Notes: a model not told the origin generated them from the sequence alone. A DNA stretch of 14,365 nucleotides from Candidatus Aenigmatarchaeota archaeon (GCA_026985775.1 JALSPV010000036.1:1-14365), one strand, 5' to 3'. Counted from the stretch's first letter, positions 1-6,186 are shown. Numbers and translations are program-made.

Positions 1-1
1 G

Positions 2-172
2 TTTGTTAGAAAGAAATTAAAACACAGAAAAACGCTTCATAGTTTAAAATTTGGAATAGCTTGTTCTTTCATGGCTGGTATACTTACACAGATTTTCTTC
101 AAAAACTTTTATGGTGCATTTTTCTTTTTTCTTGGTTTTTTCTCACATCTGGTTTTGGATAAGCTCTTATAG
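2..172 (+). CDS. C-terminal fragment of YdjM/DUF457-like membrane protein (partial)
   Basis: An open frame enters from the left edge and ends at TAG 170-172, giving 56 residues with no start inside the window. It begins basic (FVRKKLKHRKTLHSL), then has a hydrophobic segment (about residues 18-33), a Phe-rich hydrophobic stretch, and ends GFFSHLVLDKLL. The spacing of HRKTLHSL and a late SHLVLD resembles the HRxxTHSL ... HLxLD pattern of the YdjM/DUF457 family, which are membrane proteins annotated as metal-dependent hydrolases. In that family the His and Asp residues are the presumed metal ligands. The N-terminal part is outside the window. The frame assignment is firm because it stays open for its full length and has sensible membrane-protein composition. 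The family call rests on two short motifs and is moderate. Confidence 0.5.
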   Translation, partial: FVRKKLKHRKTLHSLKFGIACSFMAGILTQIFFKNFYGAFFFFLGFFSHLVLDKLL

Positions 173-179
173 TAAAGAA

Positions 180-187
180 TTAAAATT
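180..187 (+). promoter_or_regulatory. TATA-like box for the gene at 208
   Basis: The AT-only stretch TTAAAATT is centred about 24 bases before the ATG at 208. There is no Shine-Dalgarno motif in front of that ATG, so a leaderless or nearly leaderless transcript is inferred. The whole area is AT-rich, so the call is tentative. Confidence 0.3.
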
Positions 188-207
188 TTTGCCTGAAATG
201 AAACAAT

Positions 208-708
208 ATGAAAATTATGAAGTTTGTTGAAAAACTTTGTAGGGAAAAAATAGATTTTAAACAAATGAGAAAATATGAAGAAAATGATGCAACCTTTTTA
301 GAACTCTATTCCCAAGAAGAAAACTCATCTTATCCATTTGCACAGATATCTCTCACGTATATAGAATATCCTCAACTATTTGAAATAAGATTGGGGTGGA
401 AAACACATTTGGAAATAGAAGGAATCAGCAAAATCTGCTATGATCCGAAAGGAAGCACCAACTATATTAAAGCTACTGAGGATGTAATAAAAAGAAAAAC
501 TTTAAATATAATAAATTGTTTAAGATATGAGTTCATAAGACGAAAGCTCGATGGACCTAAAATTTGCTATCAAAAAACCGATACTGGTTCTCTTAACTTT
601 GAAGTGGCAACATGGTTTATTCCCTTCTCAGACTTGCATTTATTGGAAGAACAAATTAAAGATGCTTTTGAAATACTTATCATGACACCATCAAAATTGA
701 AATTTTAA
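208..708 (+). CDS. Orphan hypothetical protein, 166 aa
   Basis: I do not recognise this protein. It is 166 residues, Lys/Glu/Ile-rich and probably soluble, with no signal peptide or membrane segment. The N-terminal third is charged. A middle part with alternating hydrophobic residues (about 45-75, including YPFAQISLTYIEYPQLFEIRL) suggests beta strands, and the C-terminal part (about 110-160) has an aromatic strand (FEVATWFIPF) followed by a helix. It lies 35 bases after the YdjM-like fragment on the same strand and is convergent with the signal peptidase gene. The ATG at 208 is chosen because a TATA-like box lies about 24 bases upstream. An in-frame ATG at 217 is an alternative. The long open frame and codon use support a real gene; the function is unknown. 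Confidence 0.7.
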   Translation: MKIMKFVEKLCREKIDFKQMRKYEENDATFLELYSQEENSSYPFAQISLTYIEYPQLFEIRLGWKTHLEIEGISKICYDPKGSTNYIKATEDVIKRKTLNIINCLRYEFIRRKLDGPKICYQKTDTGSLNFEVATWFIPFSDLHLLEEQIKDAFEILIMTPSKLKF

Positions 709-759
709 CCTGACATTAGCTAAATCATAAATATTTTAAAGAAGAAGTTGTTTATTATA

Positions 760-1224
760 CTATAGATTATTTCCTTGTATGAAGAATGAAATCAGATCAG
801 TGAGTATCTTTTTTGGCCAACCAAGTGCTGGAAGCTTAAGTATGGCTTTTCCATACACGTATTTTCTTGGGATTTCGTTTTCACAACCTTTTATTTGCCA
901 TAAATTGTGGTCGCCTTTTGTTTCGAAAGTACCGTCTGGGTTTATTCTTATAACGCGATGAATTATTGGAGATGTAATAAGCCTTCCATAAGCATCTCTA
1001 CAACCTTTCTTTGCTGCATCAAAAACTATTACGTCTCCAACATGTATTTTACACCAGCCACATATAACCACTGCGTCTCCCGGATAAATGCTTGGTATCA
1101 TAGAATCAGAGAGCACAGCAACCACAGGCATTGGTGTGCCGAGAGCAACGCCTATTAGTTTGTAAAGAAGAAGTGCAAATATAGCGCCTGCTACAATATA
1201 TTTTGCTTCATCTTTTGCGCTCAT
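760..1224 (-). CDS. Signal peptidase I, archaeal/Sec11 type (Ser-His)
   Basis: This 154-residue membrane protease is predicted to remove signal peptides from exported proteins on the outer face of the cell membrane. It has one N-terminal membrane segment (about residues 10-29), then the box with catalytic Ser41 (LSDSMIPSIYPGD). The second box, PIIHRV, carries His89 where the bacterial enzyme has Lys, which is the archaeal and ER Sec11 arrangement. The third box TKGDHN places Asp105 as the conserved acidic residue. The end (YVYGKAILKLPALGW) also fits the family, whose archaeal members are of similar length. A CGWC pair (Cys55, Cys58) just after the Ser box, plus Cys75 and Cys115, is unusual. 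The start is firm: a GGAGG motif lies 8 bases upstream, inside the end of the DUF99 gene, from which it is separated by 2 bases. It is last in the rpo11-DUF99 operon. Confidence 0.92.
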   Translation of the reverse strand: MSAKDEAKYIVAGAIFALLLYKLIGVALGTPMPVVAVLSDSMIPSIYPGDAVVICGWCKIHVGDVIVFDAAKKGCRDAYGRLITSPIIHRVIRINPDGTFETKGDHNLWQIKGCENEIPRKYVYGKAILKLPALGWPKKILTDLISFFIQGNNL

Positions 1225-1226
1225 TT

Positions 1227-1817
1227 TTAAGCCCTCCCGACAGATTCACCAAGTACAACGCCGGTTGCTATTAAATGCGCAACTCTCAGGGATTCTGGGA
1301 ATAAAGAAGTATAAACAGAAATTTTTATAATTTCCTTAGCTCTTTTAACAGAAATTCCTGCTCTCTGAAAATAAATTACACCTTTCATACCATCTTTTCT
1401 CTCTACGTTTACAGAATAGATTTTTCCAGCGTCTCTTACAACTTCAAACCTTTTTTCATAATTTGGTAGTTTTTTCATTGCAGCTAAGAATTCTTCCATT
1501 TTGGGTTTTTTCCGTAAAACTGCTACCACAGGAAGTGATACACGCTCTGAAAGCTCGCGAATATTCACCACATTGAATCCGGCATAAGTTATTCCATCCA
1601 GCATCATAACCCTTACATCTTTAAATTTGCTTTTTAGAAAAGCATCTGCGATTTTTTCGGTTGCATCAAATCCATCTACATTTACATATGTGCGCAGAAC
1701 TCCATCTATTTGCATATATCCGCGGAAAACACAACCTATAACAATGCATTTTTTGTTTCTCCTTGTAAAAGGCCCGTCATCCCAACCAAGTATTCTTATT
1801 TGCTTCTTTACCTGCAT
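1227..1817 (-). CDS. DUF99 (UPF0215) family protein, putative endonuclease dU
   Basis: This 196-residue protein matches the archaeal DUF99/UPF0215 family (COG1628). Recognisable segments are the N-terminal RILGWDDGPF, the VFRGYMQIDGVLRTYVNVDG stretch, MLDGITYAGFNVVNI near residues 70-86 and the PVVAVLRKKP motif near 95-105. The family is structurally related to endonuclease V (RNase H-like fold), and databases call it endonuclease dU. The Asp pair in GWDDG and the Asp in MLDG are the likely metal ligands. A role in repair of deaminated DNA follows from that family naming and is not shown by this sequence. The length is normal for the family. It sits 21 bases after rpo11 and 2 bases before the signal peptidase gene. 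No strong Shine-Dalgarno motif is visible near the ATG. Confidence 0.88.
   Translation of the reverse strand: MQVKKQIRILGWDDGPFTRRNKKCIVIGCVFRGYMQIDGVLRTYVNVDGFDATEKIADAFLKSKFKDVRVMMLDGITYAGFNVVNIRELSERVSLPVVAVLRKKPKMEEFLAAMKKLPNYEKRFEVVRDAGKIYSVNVERKDGMKGVIYFQRAGISVKRAKEIIKISVYTSLFPESLRVAHLIATGVVLGESVGRA
1233..1237 (-). promoter_or_regulatory. Shine-Dalgarno site of signal peptidase gene
   Basis: GGAGG (within GGGAGGG) lies 8 bases before the ATG at 1224 and overlaps the last codons of the DUF99 gene. It decides the start and implies coupled translation of the two genes. Confidence 0.7.
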
Positions 1818-1838
1818 AAAAATGAATAAAAAGGTGAC

Positions 1839-2096
1839 TTACTCCTTTGATACTCTTTCAAAATGTGCCTTAAACTCTTCAAGTACCGAAAGTGCTTCAT
1901 CTATTGATTTTAAAATTGTTTTTTGGGGATTCTTTCCGTAGACAACTATCTTTGGTTCGCTAAGAAATGGATGATCCCTAACAGCGGCCGCATCAGCATC
2001 TTTGCAAAAACCTGCTATTAAATGTGTTAGTGTCTCATCTCCTGGAAACTCTATTTCCAAAAGCTCGCTTTCTTTTTTTACAACCTTTATTGTCAT
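1839..2096 (-). CDS. rpo11: DNA-directed RNA polymerase subunit Rpo11 (RpoL)
   Basis: This is the small archaeal RNA polymerase assembly subunit L, homologous to eukaryotic Rpb11 and to the bacterial alpha N-terminal domain, which pairs with Rpo3 to nucleate polymerase assembly. It has 85 residues, close to the family norm. It shows the N-terminal strand (TIKVVKKESELLEIEFPGD), the helix start ETLTHLIAGFCKD, the characteristic AAAVRDHPFLSEPKIVVYG segment (about residues 36-54) and a long C-terminal helix (PQKTILKSIDEALSVLEEF). It is first in an operon with the DUF99 and signal peptidase genes. The promoter is a TATA-like box centred about 29 bases before the ATG with no Shine-Dalgarno, so translation is probably leaderless. 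Confidence 0.9.
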   Translation of the reverse strand: MTIKVVKKESELLEIEFPGDETLTHLIAGFCKDADAAAVRDHPFLSEPKIVVYGKNPQKTILKSIDEALSVLEEFKAHFERVSKE

Positions 2097-2120
2097 GCTA
2101 AGGTAAAGGGTGAAAACACT

Positions 2121-2130
2121 TTTAAAATTT
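2121..2130 (-). promoter_or_regulatory. TATA box of the rpo11 operon
   Basis: On the minus strand AAATTTTAAA is centred about 29 bases before the rpo11 ATG. Initiation about 26 bases downstream would fall within a few bases of the ATG. The 62-base gap between this operon and the coiled-coil operon upstream leaves room for a separate promoter. Confidence 0.5.
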
Positions 2131-2158
2131 TCGGATATTATGAATGAAAAATTCGTTT

Positions 2159-2716
2159 TTATTCTATCACCACTGGTTCTCGGGAAAGGAGAAGTCTGAA
2201 TTCTCTTTCAATTTCCAAGAACTTTTTTTCAAGTTCCATCATCTTCTGCGTAGTTTCTTTTACAGTGCTTTCTACTTTTATCTGGTTTTCTTTGAGAACT
2301 GTATTTTTGAAGCTTATAAGATCATCCTTGAGAAGTGTAAATTCTCGAATGGATTTTTCGAGCTCTGTTTTCATCGTGAAAACCGCTGAGAAATCCTTTT
2401 TTATATCTTCAAAATATTTTTTGACTTTTTTTTCTAAATTCACCATAAAATTTTCAATACTTTTAATTTCATTTTCGAGTTTTTTTATTCTTTCTTCAAG
2501 AAATCTTTCTTTTTCTATAACTTTGTTGATTTCATATATCTTTTTTTCAATATCAGAAATTTTTGATTTAATATCAAAAAGGCTGTGTTCTATTAATTTT
2601 GTTTCTGCTGTTGTTTTTTCAAGTTCTCTTTCCATTCTTTCAGAGAGTTTTTTCTCTAAGATCTTCATAAGTTGTTCGGAATATTCCGAAAGATTTTTTC
2701 TCTCAAAACCATTCAT
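2159..2716 (-). CDS. Coiled-coil protein, 185 aa (third of three in DUF460 operon)
   Basis: The protein is almost wholly Lys/Glu/Ile/Leu-rich heptad-like sequence predicted to form long alpha-helical coiled coils, roughly residues 10-175, with no Pro until the C-terminal SREPVVIE. A less charged patch (about 105-125, DFSAVFTMKTELEKSIREF) may break the coil. There is no signal peptide, membrane segment or catalytic motif. Its ATG overlaps the stop codon of the preceding coiled-coil gene (ATGA). A Shine-Dalgarno-like GGTGGAG lies 5 bases before the ATG, inside the preceding gene, so translation is probably coupled. It is last in the operon. I do not recognise a specific family. General resemblance to SMC or tropomyosin-like sequences reflects composition only. 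A structural or scaffold partner of the neighbouring coiled-coil proteins is inferred from context. Confidence 0.78.
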   Translation of the reverse strand: MNGFERKNLSEYSEQLMKILEKKLSERMERELEKTTAETKLIEHSLFDIKSKISDIEKKIYEINKVIEKERFLEERIKKLENEIKSIENFMVNLEKKVKKYFEDIKKDFSAVFTMKTELEKSIREFTLLKDDLISFKNTVLKENQIKVESTVKETTQKMMELEKKFLEIEREFRLLLSREPVVIE

Positions 2717-3057
2717 ATACTCTCCACCAATTGTTTGAAAATCTCTCCAAGTTTTTCAGAAAATATTCTTATTTCATTTACCTCTTTTTTAAGCTCTTCC
2801 ATTTCTTTTTGGATTTTTTCACAAATTTGAAAATTATAGTTGCCTATCTTTTTTTCTATACTTTCAACTCTTTTTTGCGTATTTTCTATAAGAGGGAGTA
2901 ACTTTTCATCTAAGCTTTTTGTGAACTTTTCGAGATCAGTTACTCTTTTTTCTATCTTGCTTATTTTTTCTTCTATTTCTGATCTCGATTTTGATTTTTC
3001 TTCTATTTTTTCAACTCTTTCTGTTATTTCCTTAAGTAAAGACTCAAGTTCGTTCAT
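2713..3057 (-). CDS. Coiled-coil protein, 114 aa (second of three in DUF460 operon)
   Basis: This small, highly charged protein is predicted to be nearly all coiled coil. Residues 1-75 follow a heptad-like pattern (for example LLKEITERVEKIEE, ISKIEKRVTDLEKF, RVESIEKKIG), a short break with NYNFQIC follows, then a second helix covers about 83-112. There is no signal peptide or membrane segment. It overlaps the preceding 138-aa gene by 14 bases and the following 185-aa gene by 4 bases. A strong Shine-Dalgarno stretch (GGTGGTGGAG) just before its ATG supports the start. I do not recognise a family. The tight coupling suggests its product is made together with the other two, perhaps as one complex. 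Confidence 0.75.
   Translation of the reverse strand: MNELESLLKEITERVEKIEEKSKSRSEIEEKISKIEKRVTDLEKFTKSLDEKLLPLIENTQKRVESIEKKIGNYNFQICEKIQKEMEELKKEVNEIRIFSEKLGEIFKQLVESI
2720..2728 (-). promoter_or_regulatory. Shine-Dalgarno site of the 185-aa coiled-coil gene
   Basis: GGTGGAGAG precedes the ATG at 2716 and lies within the end of the upstream gene. It closely resembles the site before the 114-aa gene at 3057. Confidence 0.6.
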
Positions 3058-3460
3058 AAAGCTCCACCACCCTTTTTAATGTTTTCGCAAAAGATTTAAT
3101 ATGTTTAATAATATTGTCTACTTCATCTTTTAAATTTTCCATATTTCTCTTTATTTTTTTTATACGTCCCTCTAAAGTTTCTATTCTGTTATAAATTTCT
3201 TCTATTTCTGGTTGAAGCGTTGTTGAAAGACCTCCAACCTGAATGTTATTAAGAAATTTATTGAGTTTGATCATTTCAAGTCTCGTAAGCATTTGCAGAT
3301 CTTCAAGTTCATTTACTCTTTCTTCCAGCTCTTCAATCTTTTTTCTTTCAGTATCTTCCTTTTCTATTCGCTCTATTATTTCAGAAAGCGCAGATTCAAT
3401 CTTTTTTATTTTTCTATCTAGCCTTTCTACATCTTTACACAGTTCTTTCATATTATTCAT
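3044..3460 (-). CDS. Coiled-coil protein, 138 aa (first of three in DUF460 operon)
   Basis: Two predicted coiled-coil segments (about residues 5-72 and 84-135) flank a short non-helical linker, NIQVGGLSTTLQPE (about 72-86), so the protein may fold back as a helical hairpin. It is rich in Lys, Glu, Ile and Leu, with a single Cys near the N terminus (KELCKD) and no membrane segment. It begins 21 bases after the DUF460 gene on the same strand. Two starts are possible, ATG 3460 and ATG 3451 (MNNM). Neither has a clear Shine-Dalgarno motif, and the longer is kept. No family recognised. The genes around it suggest it works with the DUF460 protein, which has its own coiled coil. Confidence 0.75.
   Translation of the reverse strand: MNNMKELCKDVERLDRKIKKIESALSEIIERIEKEDTERKKIEELEERVNELEDLQMLTRLEMIKLNKFLNNIQVGGLSTTLQPEIEEIYNRIETLEGRIKKIKRNMENLKDEVDNIIKHIKSFAKTLKRVVELYERT
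3062..3071 (-). promoter_or_regulatory. Shine-Dalgarno site of the 114-aa coiled-coil gene
   Basis: GGTGGTGGAG ends 4 bases before the ATG at 3057 and is complementary to the usual archaeal 16S tail. It lies in the last codons of the 138-aa gene. Confidence 0.65.
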
Positions 3461-3481
3461 AACTCTATTTTTTCTTTTTAT

Positions 3482-4678
3482 TCATAAAAATCTTCTCTTG
3501 TAGCTTTCGAGCCATTTTAAGAAGCTTTTTCTCTTCTCCTCTTTTACAATCCTTTCAAGATACCCACTATTTATTGCAAAAAACTCTGAAAATTCAACAA
3601 GCTTATCTTTTATTTCATCTTTGGGGATTACCATAACTCCGCTCTCTTCAAGAATTTCTCTTTCTTCTTCTCCAAACTCTCCTATTACGGCACGTGGTTT
3701 TAAAGCGGCGAGATATTTTGCAAGTGTTTTCCCTCTGCATGGTGCATGAAAATAAAGCACCTTGTTAAAAACTCTGAAAGAATTTTTTACGCTTTCCAAA
3801 CATTCTCTTGAAAATGTTTCAATCTTTATCACTGGTATCATTCCTTTTGCTTCTATGTATTTTTCCTCTTCAAGGAGTTTTACCTTTTTTTCCAGTTGTT
3901 GTCTAATTTCTTTCTCCTTTTCAAGTTCCTTTCTCAAATTTCTTATGAGATTTTCCCTGAACTCTATTTCTTTATCTCTCAAAACAATCTCTCTTATTTC
4001 TTTACTTTCTTCTAATCTTTCCCTTAAAAGAATTCTTTTCTGCTCTTCAAGTTCCTTAACTCGCTTTTCAAGTTTTCTTATATACTCCTGTGCAACCTCA
4101 AGCTTTCTTTGAAGTGCTTCAATTTCTTCTCGTAAAGCATCTCTTTTTCTAACGTGTTTGCTTTCCACTTTGTGTTGTTTTGCAGAGAGCCTTATTTCCA
4201 TAGTTTTCCCAAGAATTTTTTCAAGAGCCTCAGAAAGATTACTGGCCTCTCCTTTAAGAATGAGTTCTTTTATCTTTTCGGAGTGATGTTCGAGCTTCAT
4301 GTTTTTGAGAATGTTATCTATCCTTGCGAATTTTTTTGAGTGTTTTTTGAAAAAATACACACATGCTGCTATTGCATCTCTTTCATGTGCATTTCTTGGT
4401 TTGAACTGTGCGGAAAATTCTTTCTTTTCCTTTACCTTCAAATCTTCATCAGGAGCATAAACAAAAGCCCCTAATGTTGAGGCAATCTCTTCAACAAGTT
4501 TCGGAATACTTTTTTTGTCTGTGCAAATAACAATTGGTGAACCATATTCAAGAATTTTTCTTATCACTTCGGCTTTGCCCATTCCTTTTTTTGAGAATAC
4601 ACCAAGAAAATTTCCATTCAGAGTAAAGACCGCAATAGCAGTTGTAATTCCTGGATCTATACCAACAACAGTTTTCAT
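3482..4678 (-). CDS. DUF460 (COG2433) family protein, short form: RuvC-like domain plus coiled coil
   Basis: This 398-residue protein begins directly with an RNase H/RuvC-like domain: VVGIDPGITTAIAV (Asp8), a second strand ending at Asp54 (IVICTDK), and NAHERDAIAACVYFF (His98, Asp101), spanning about residues 1-115. A connecting helical part (about 116-165, ILKGEASNLSEALEKILGK) leads into a coiled coil at about 178-275 and a small C-terminal alpha/beta domain (about 278-365). The order matches archaeal DUF460 proteins. Those I recall from Thermococcales and methanogens are about 600 residues or more, with an extra N-terminal domain that is absent here. ATG 4678 is well supported because a TATA box lies about 26 bases upstream and no open frame precedes it. 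Nucleic-acid cleavage is suggested by the fold; the activity of the family is, to my knowledge, unproven. It heads the operon with three coiled-coil genes. Confidence 0.85.
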   Translation of the reverse strand: MKTVVGIDPGITTAIAVFTLNGNFLGVFSKKGMGKAEVIRKILEYGSPIVICTDKKSIPKLVEEIASTLGAFVYAPDEDLKVKEKKEFSAQFKPRNAHERDAIAACVYFFKKHSKKFARIDNILKNMKLEHHSEKIKELILKGEASNLSEALEKILGKTMEIRLSAKQHKVESKHVRKRDALREEIEALQRKLEVAQEYIRKLEKRVKELEEQKRILLRERLEESKEIREIVLRDKEIEFRENLIRNLRKELEKEKEIRQQLEKKVKLLEEEKYIEAKGMIPVIKIETFSRECLESVKNSFRVFNKVLYFHAPCRGKTLAKYLAALKPRAVIGEFGEEEREILEESGVMVIPKDEIKDKLVEFSEFFAINSGYLERIVKEEKRKSFLKWLESYKRRFL

Positions 4679-4683
4679 AAGAT

Positions 4684-4699
4684 TCTTAAAATCTTAAGA
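4684..4699. repeat. Inverted repeat in the divergent promoter region
   Basis: TCTTAA and TTAAGA are perfect 6-base arms around AATC. The repeat lies between the TATA box and ATG of the DUF460 operon, and covers the TATA-like TTAAAAT of the divergent gene at 4717. A repressor bound here could block both promoters. The arms are short and AT-rich, so chance is possible. Confidence 0.3.
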
Positions 4700-4708
4700 G
4701 AAATATAA
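4700..4708 (-). promoter_or_regulatory. TATA box of the DUF460/coiled-coil operon
   Basis: TTTATATTT on the minus strand is centred about 26 bases before the ATG at 4678, the spacing expected for a leaderless archaeal transcript. It also lies just in front of the divergent gene at 4717, so the two promoters overlap. Confidence 0.6.
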
Positions 4709-4716
4709 ATAAACAT

Positions 4717-5013
4717 ATGGAAAGATTTCCAGATGAAGTTATTACAGTTTCCAAACGCGGAAAAAGAGAAGTGCGCGTTCTCGTGGATAGGGGAAGATAT
4801 ATAAGATACGAGTACTTAGATCCTGTAACAGGAAAGAAAAGCGAAAATAAGGTAAAGCTCGTGTTACTTACAGAAGATGGAAAGCAAGAGGAATATTTTA
4901 TAATTCCACTAAAACAGGAAGGTAAATTTCTTTTGCTAAAAGCAGAAGTAAAGGGAAACAGAAAAATATGGGATGAGAAAAAGAAAAAAGCAGTAGACCT
5001 TTTCGAATTTTAA
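4717..5013 (+). CDS. Small hypothetical protein, 98 aa
   Basis: I do not recognise this protein. It is a soluble, strongly charged 98-residue product with alternating hydrophobic and polar residues that suggest a small beta-rich fold: strands around EVITVSKR, REVRVLVD, YIRYEYLD, KVKLVLLT, EYFIIPLK and FLLLKAEV, then a Lys-rich C-terminal stretch. There is no signal peptide and no Cys. The many basic residues would allow nucleic-acid binding, but no known motif shows it. It is divergent from the DUF460 operon, with only 38 bases between the start codons, so the two promoters overlap and may be co-regulated. The ATG at 4717 has no Shine-Dalgarno motif, and a TATA-like TTAAAAT lies about 27 bases upstream, which fits leaderless translation. 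Confidence 0.72.
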   Translation: MERFPDEVITVSKRGKREVRVLVDRGRYIRYEYLDPVTGKKSENKVKLVLLTEDGKQEEYFIIPLKQEGKFLLLKAEVKGNRKIWDEKKKKAVDLFEF

Positions 5014-5037
5014 AGCGAAAGGCTAAAACTTAAAAAC

Positions 5038-5045
5038 TTTATATT
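5038..5045 (+). promoter_or_regulatory. TATA box of the small membrane protein gene
   Basis: TTTATATT is centred about 26 bases before the ATG at 5068. The spacing implies a leaderless mRNA and argues for that ATG over the in-frame TTG at 5053. Confidence 0.6.
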
Positions 5046-5067
5046 CTTCTACTTGAGAAAACATTAT

Positions 5068-5325
5068 ATGGCAAACGTAACAGTCAAAAGGTTTGACGTG
5101 ATACCAACCTCATTAACAATAGCGACAGTTACAGCAATCTTAGGTTTGATTCAGGGATTGGTTGTAATGATTTTGGGAGCAACAATAGGTGGAATAGGCA
5201 TTATGACAGTGATTATAGGAGTAATAGGAGGATTTATCATCGGATTTATAGGAACGGCTATATTTTGCATAATCTACAATTTAGTGGCAGACAAAACAGG
5301 CGGGGTTCGATTTAAATCAGAATAA
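5068..5325 (+). CDS. Small two-helix membrane protein, DUF3566-like, 85 aa
   Basis: The protein has a short N-terminal strand (MANVTVKRFDVIPTS) followed by two very hydrophobic Gly/Ile-rich segments (about residues 18-40 and 43-70) and a conserved-looking tail YNLVADKTGGVRFKSE. The pattern of an N-terminal KRxxVxxxS, two membrane helices and a final YNxVAxxxGGxxxxxE matches small archaeal membrane proteins that I associate with the DUF3566 type. Their function is unknown. The ATG at 5068 is preferred over TTG 5053 because a TATA box is centred about 26 bases upstream of it. It follows the 98-aa gene by 54 bases but has its own promoter. It is convergent with mscS; the stops are about 25 bases apart. 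Confidence 0.75.
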   Translation: MANVTVKRFDVIPTSLTIATVTAILGLIQGLVVMILGATIGGIGIMTVIIGVIGGFIIGFIGTAIFCIIYNLVADKTGGVRFKSE

Positions 5326-5340
5326 CCCAATTAGGACAGG

Positions 5341-5371
5341 CTTTTATTATTACTTTTTATTTTTCTTTTTT
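5341..5371 (+). terminator. T-rich terminator between convergent genes
   Basis: A T-rich tract just after the stop of the small membrane protein gene, with several T runs up to six long, fits a poly-U archaeal terminator for the plus-strand unit. It extends into the end of the convergent mscS gene, whose last codons are Lys-rich, so part of the T-richness is due to coding sequence. Confidence 0.4.
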
Positions 5372-6186
5372 GAAGAAATTTCTAATTTATTTGCAAACCA
5401 CACAACACGCTGCGGGAACGGTATTTCAATACCATTTTCTTCAAGTCTTTTTTTGATTTTCCACAAAAGCTCTGTTTTCACACTGTACCATACTTTAGTT
5501 GGTGCCCATACCTTAACACGTATGTTCACAGAACTATCTCCAAGTTCTTCTACAAAAATTTGTGATGCAGGGTTTTTAAGTGCGAAGGGATGCGCTTCAA
5601 CGACATTTTTAATTACTTCTATTGCCTTTTCAGCATCATCTGCATAGGATATGCCAATAAGGTATTCAAATCTTCTTACAGGATGCGCAACTAAATTTGT
5701 TATGTTTGAGGTAAAGATTTTTTCATTCGGTATTCTTACGTAAAGACCGTCGTAAGTCCTCACTACAGTGGAAAGTATGTGAATATCTTCCACAAACCCA
5801 GAGATATCACCCACGCTTATTTGGTCACCTATTTTGATAGGCCTTTCAAAGAGGAGAAAAACACCAGAAATAAAATTACCCACAGCACTTTTGCTGGCAA
5901 AACCAACGGCAACTCCTATTATCCCGCCCGCAACAAGCAGTCCAGAAAGTTCTATTCCAAGCTTGCTCAATGCTGAGATACACGCAATTATCACAATACC
6001 GTAATAAACTATTTTGCTTGTAAGCTCAAGTGTTTCTTTGCTAAGCTTTTCCTTAAAGCTTCTTCTCAAATAAATCACAACAATTTTTGCAATAATTACA
6101 CCGACTATTATAATCAAAGCAGCTTCAACTATCTTCCATGCATTCAAAGCGAATGCAGGTATTCCACTTACGTTACTCTCGCTCAT
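5350..6186 (-). CDS. Small-conductance mechanosensitive channel (MscS family)
   Basis: This 278-residue membrane protein is predicted to open under membrane tension and release solutes during osmotic downshock. Membrane segments lie at about residues 17-40, 58-78 and 82-113. The third carries the pore pattern of small residues (GGIIGVAVGFASKSAVGNFISG) and is followed by ERPIKIGDQISVGDISGFVEDI, the start of the beta domain. The VRIPNEKIF motif (about 150-158) and the final GIEIPFPQ (252-259) are classic MscS landmarks. The C terminus is a Lys-rich tail. The length is near that of E. coli MscS. It overlaps the DUF432 gene by 4 bases (ATGA), with a strong GGAGG 7 bases before its ATG, so the two are translationally coupled. 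Confidence 0.93.
   Translation of the reverse strand: MSESNVSGIPAFALNAWKIVEAALIIIVGVIIAKIVVIYLRRSFKEKLSKETLELTSKIVYYGIVIIACISALSKLGIELSGLLVAGGIIGVAVGFASKSAVGNFISGVFLLFERPIKIGDQISVGDISGFVEDIHILSTVVRTYDGLYVRIPNEKIFTSNITNLVAHPVRRFEYLIGISYADDAEKAIEVIKNVVEAHPFALKNPASQIFVEELGDSSVNIRVKVWAPTKVWYSVKTELLWKIKKRLEENGIEIPFPQRVVWFANKLEISSKKKNKK

Noticed and set aside
46..49. HMGT instead of HIGH in IleRS (residue positions) as a defect
   Set aside because: This variant is normal in archaeal-type IleRS; KMSKS, editing and zinc motifs are intact.
2144..4697. Ser/Phe-rich plus-strand open frames opposite the coiled-coil operon
   Set aside because: They mirror Glu/Lys/Leu codons of the minus-strand genes; low-complexity Ser/Phe composition and no start signals mark them as shadows.
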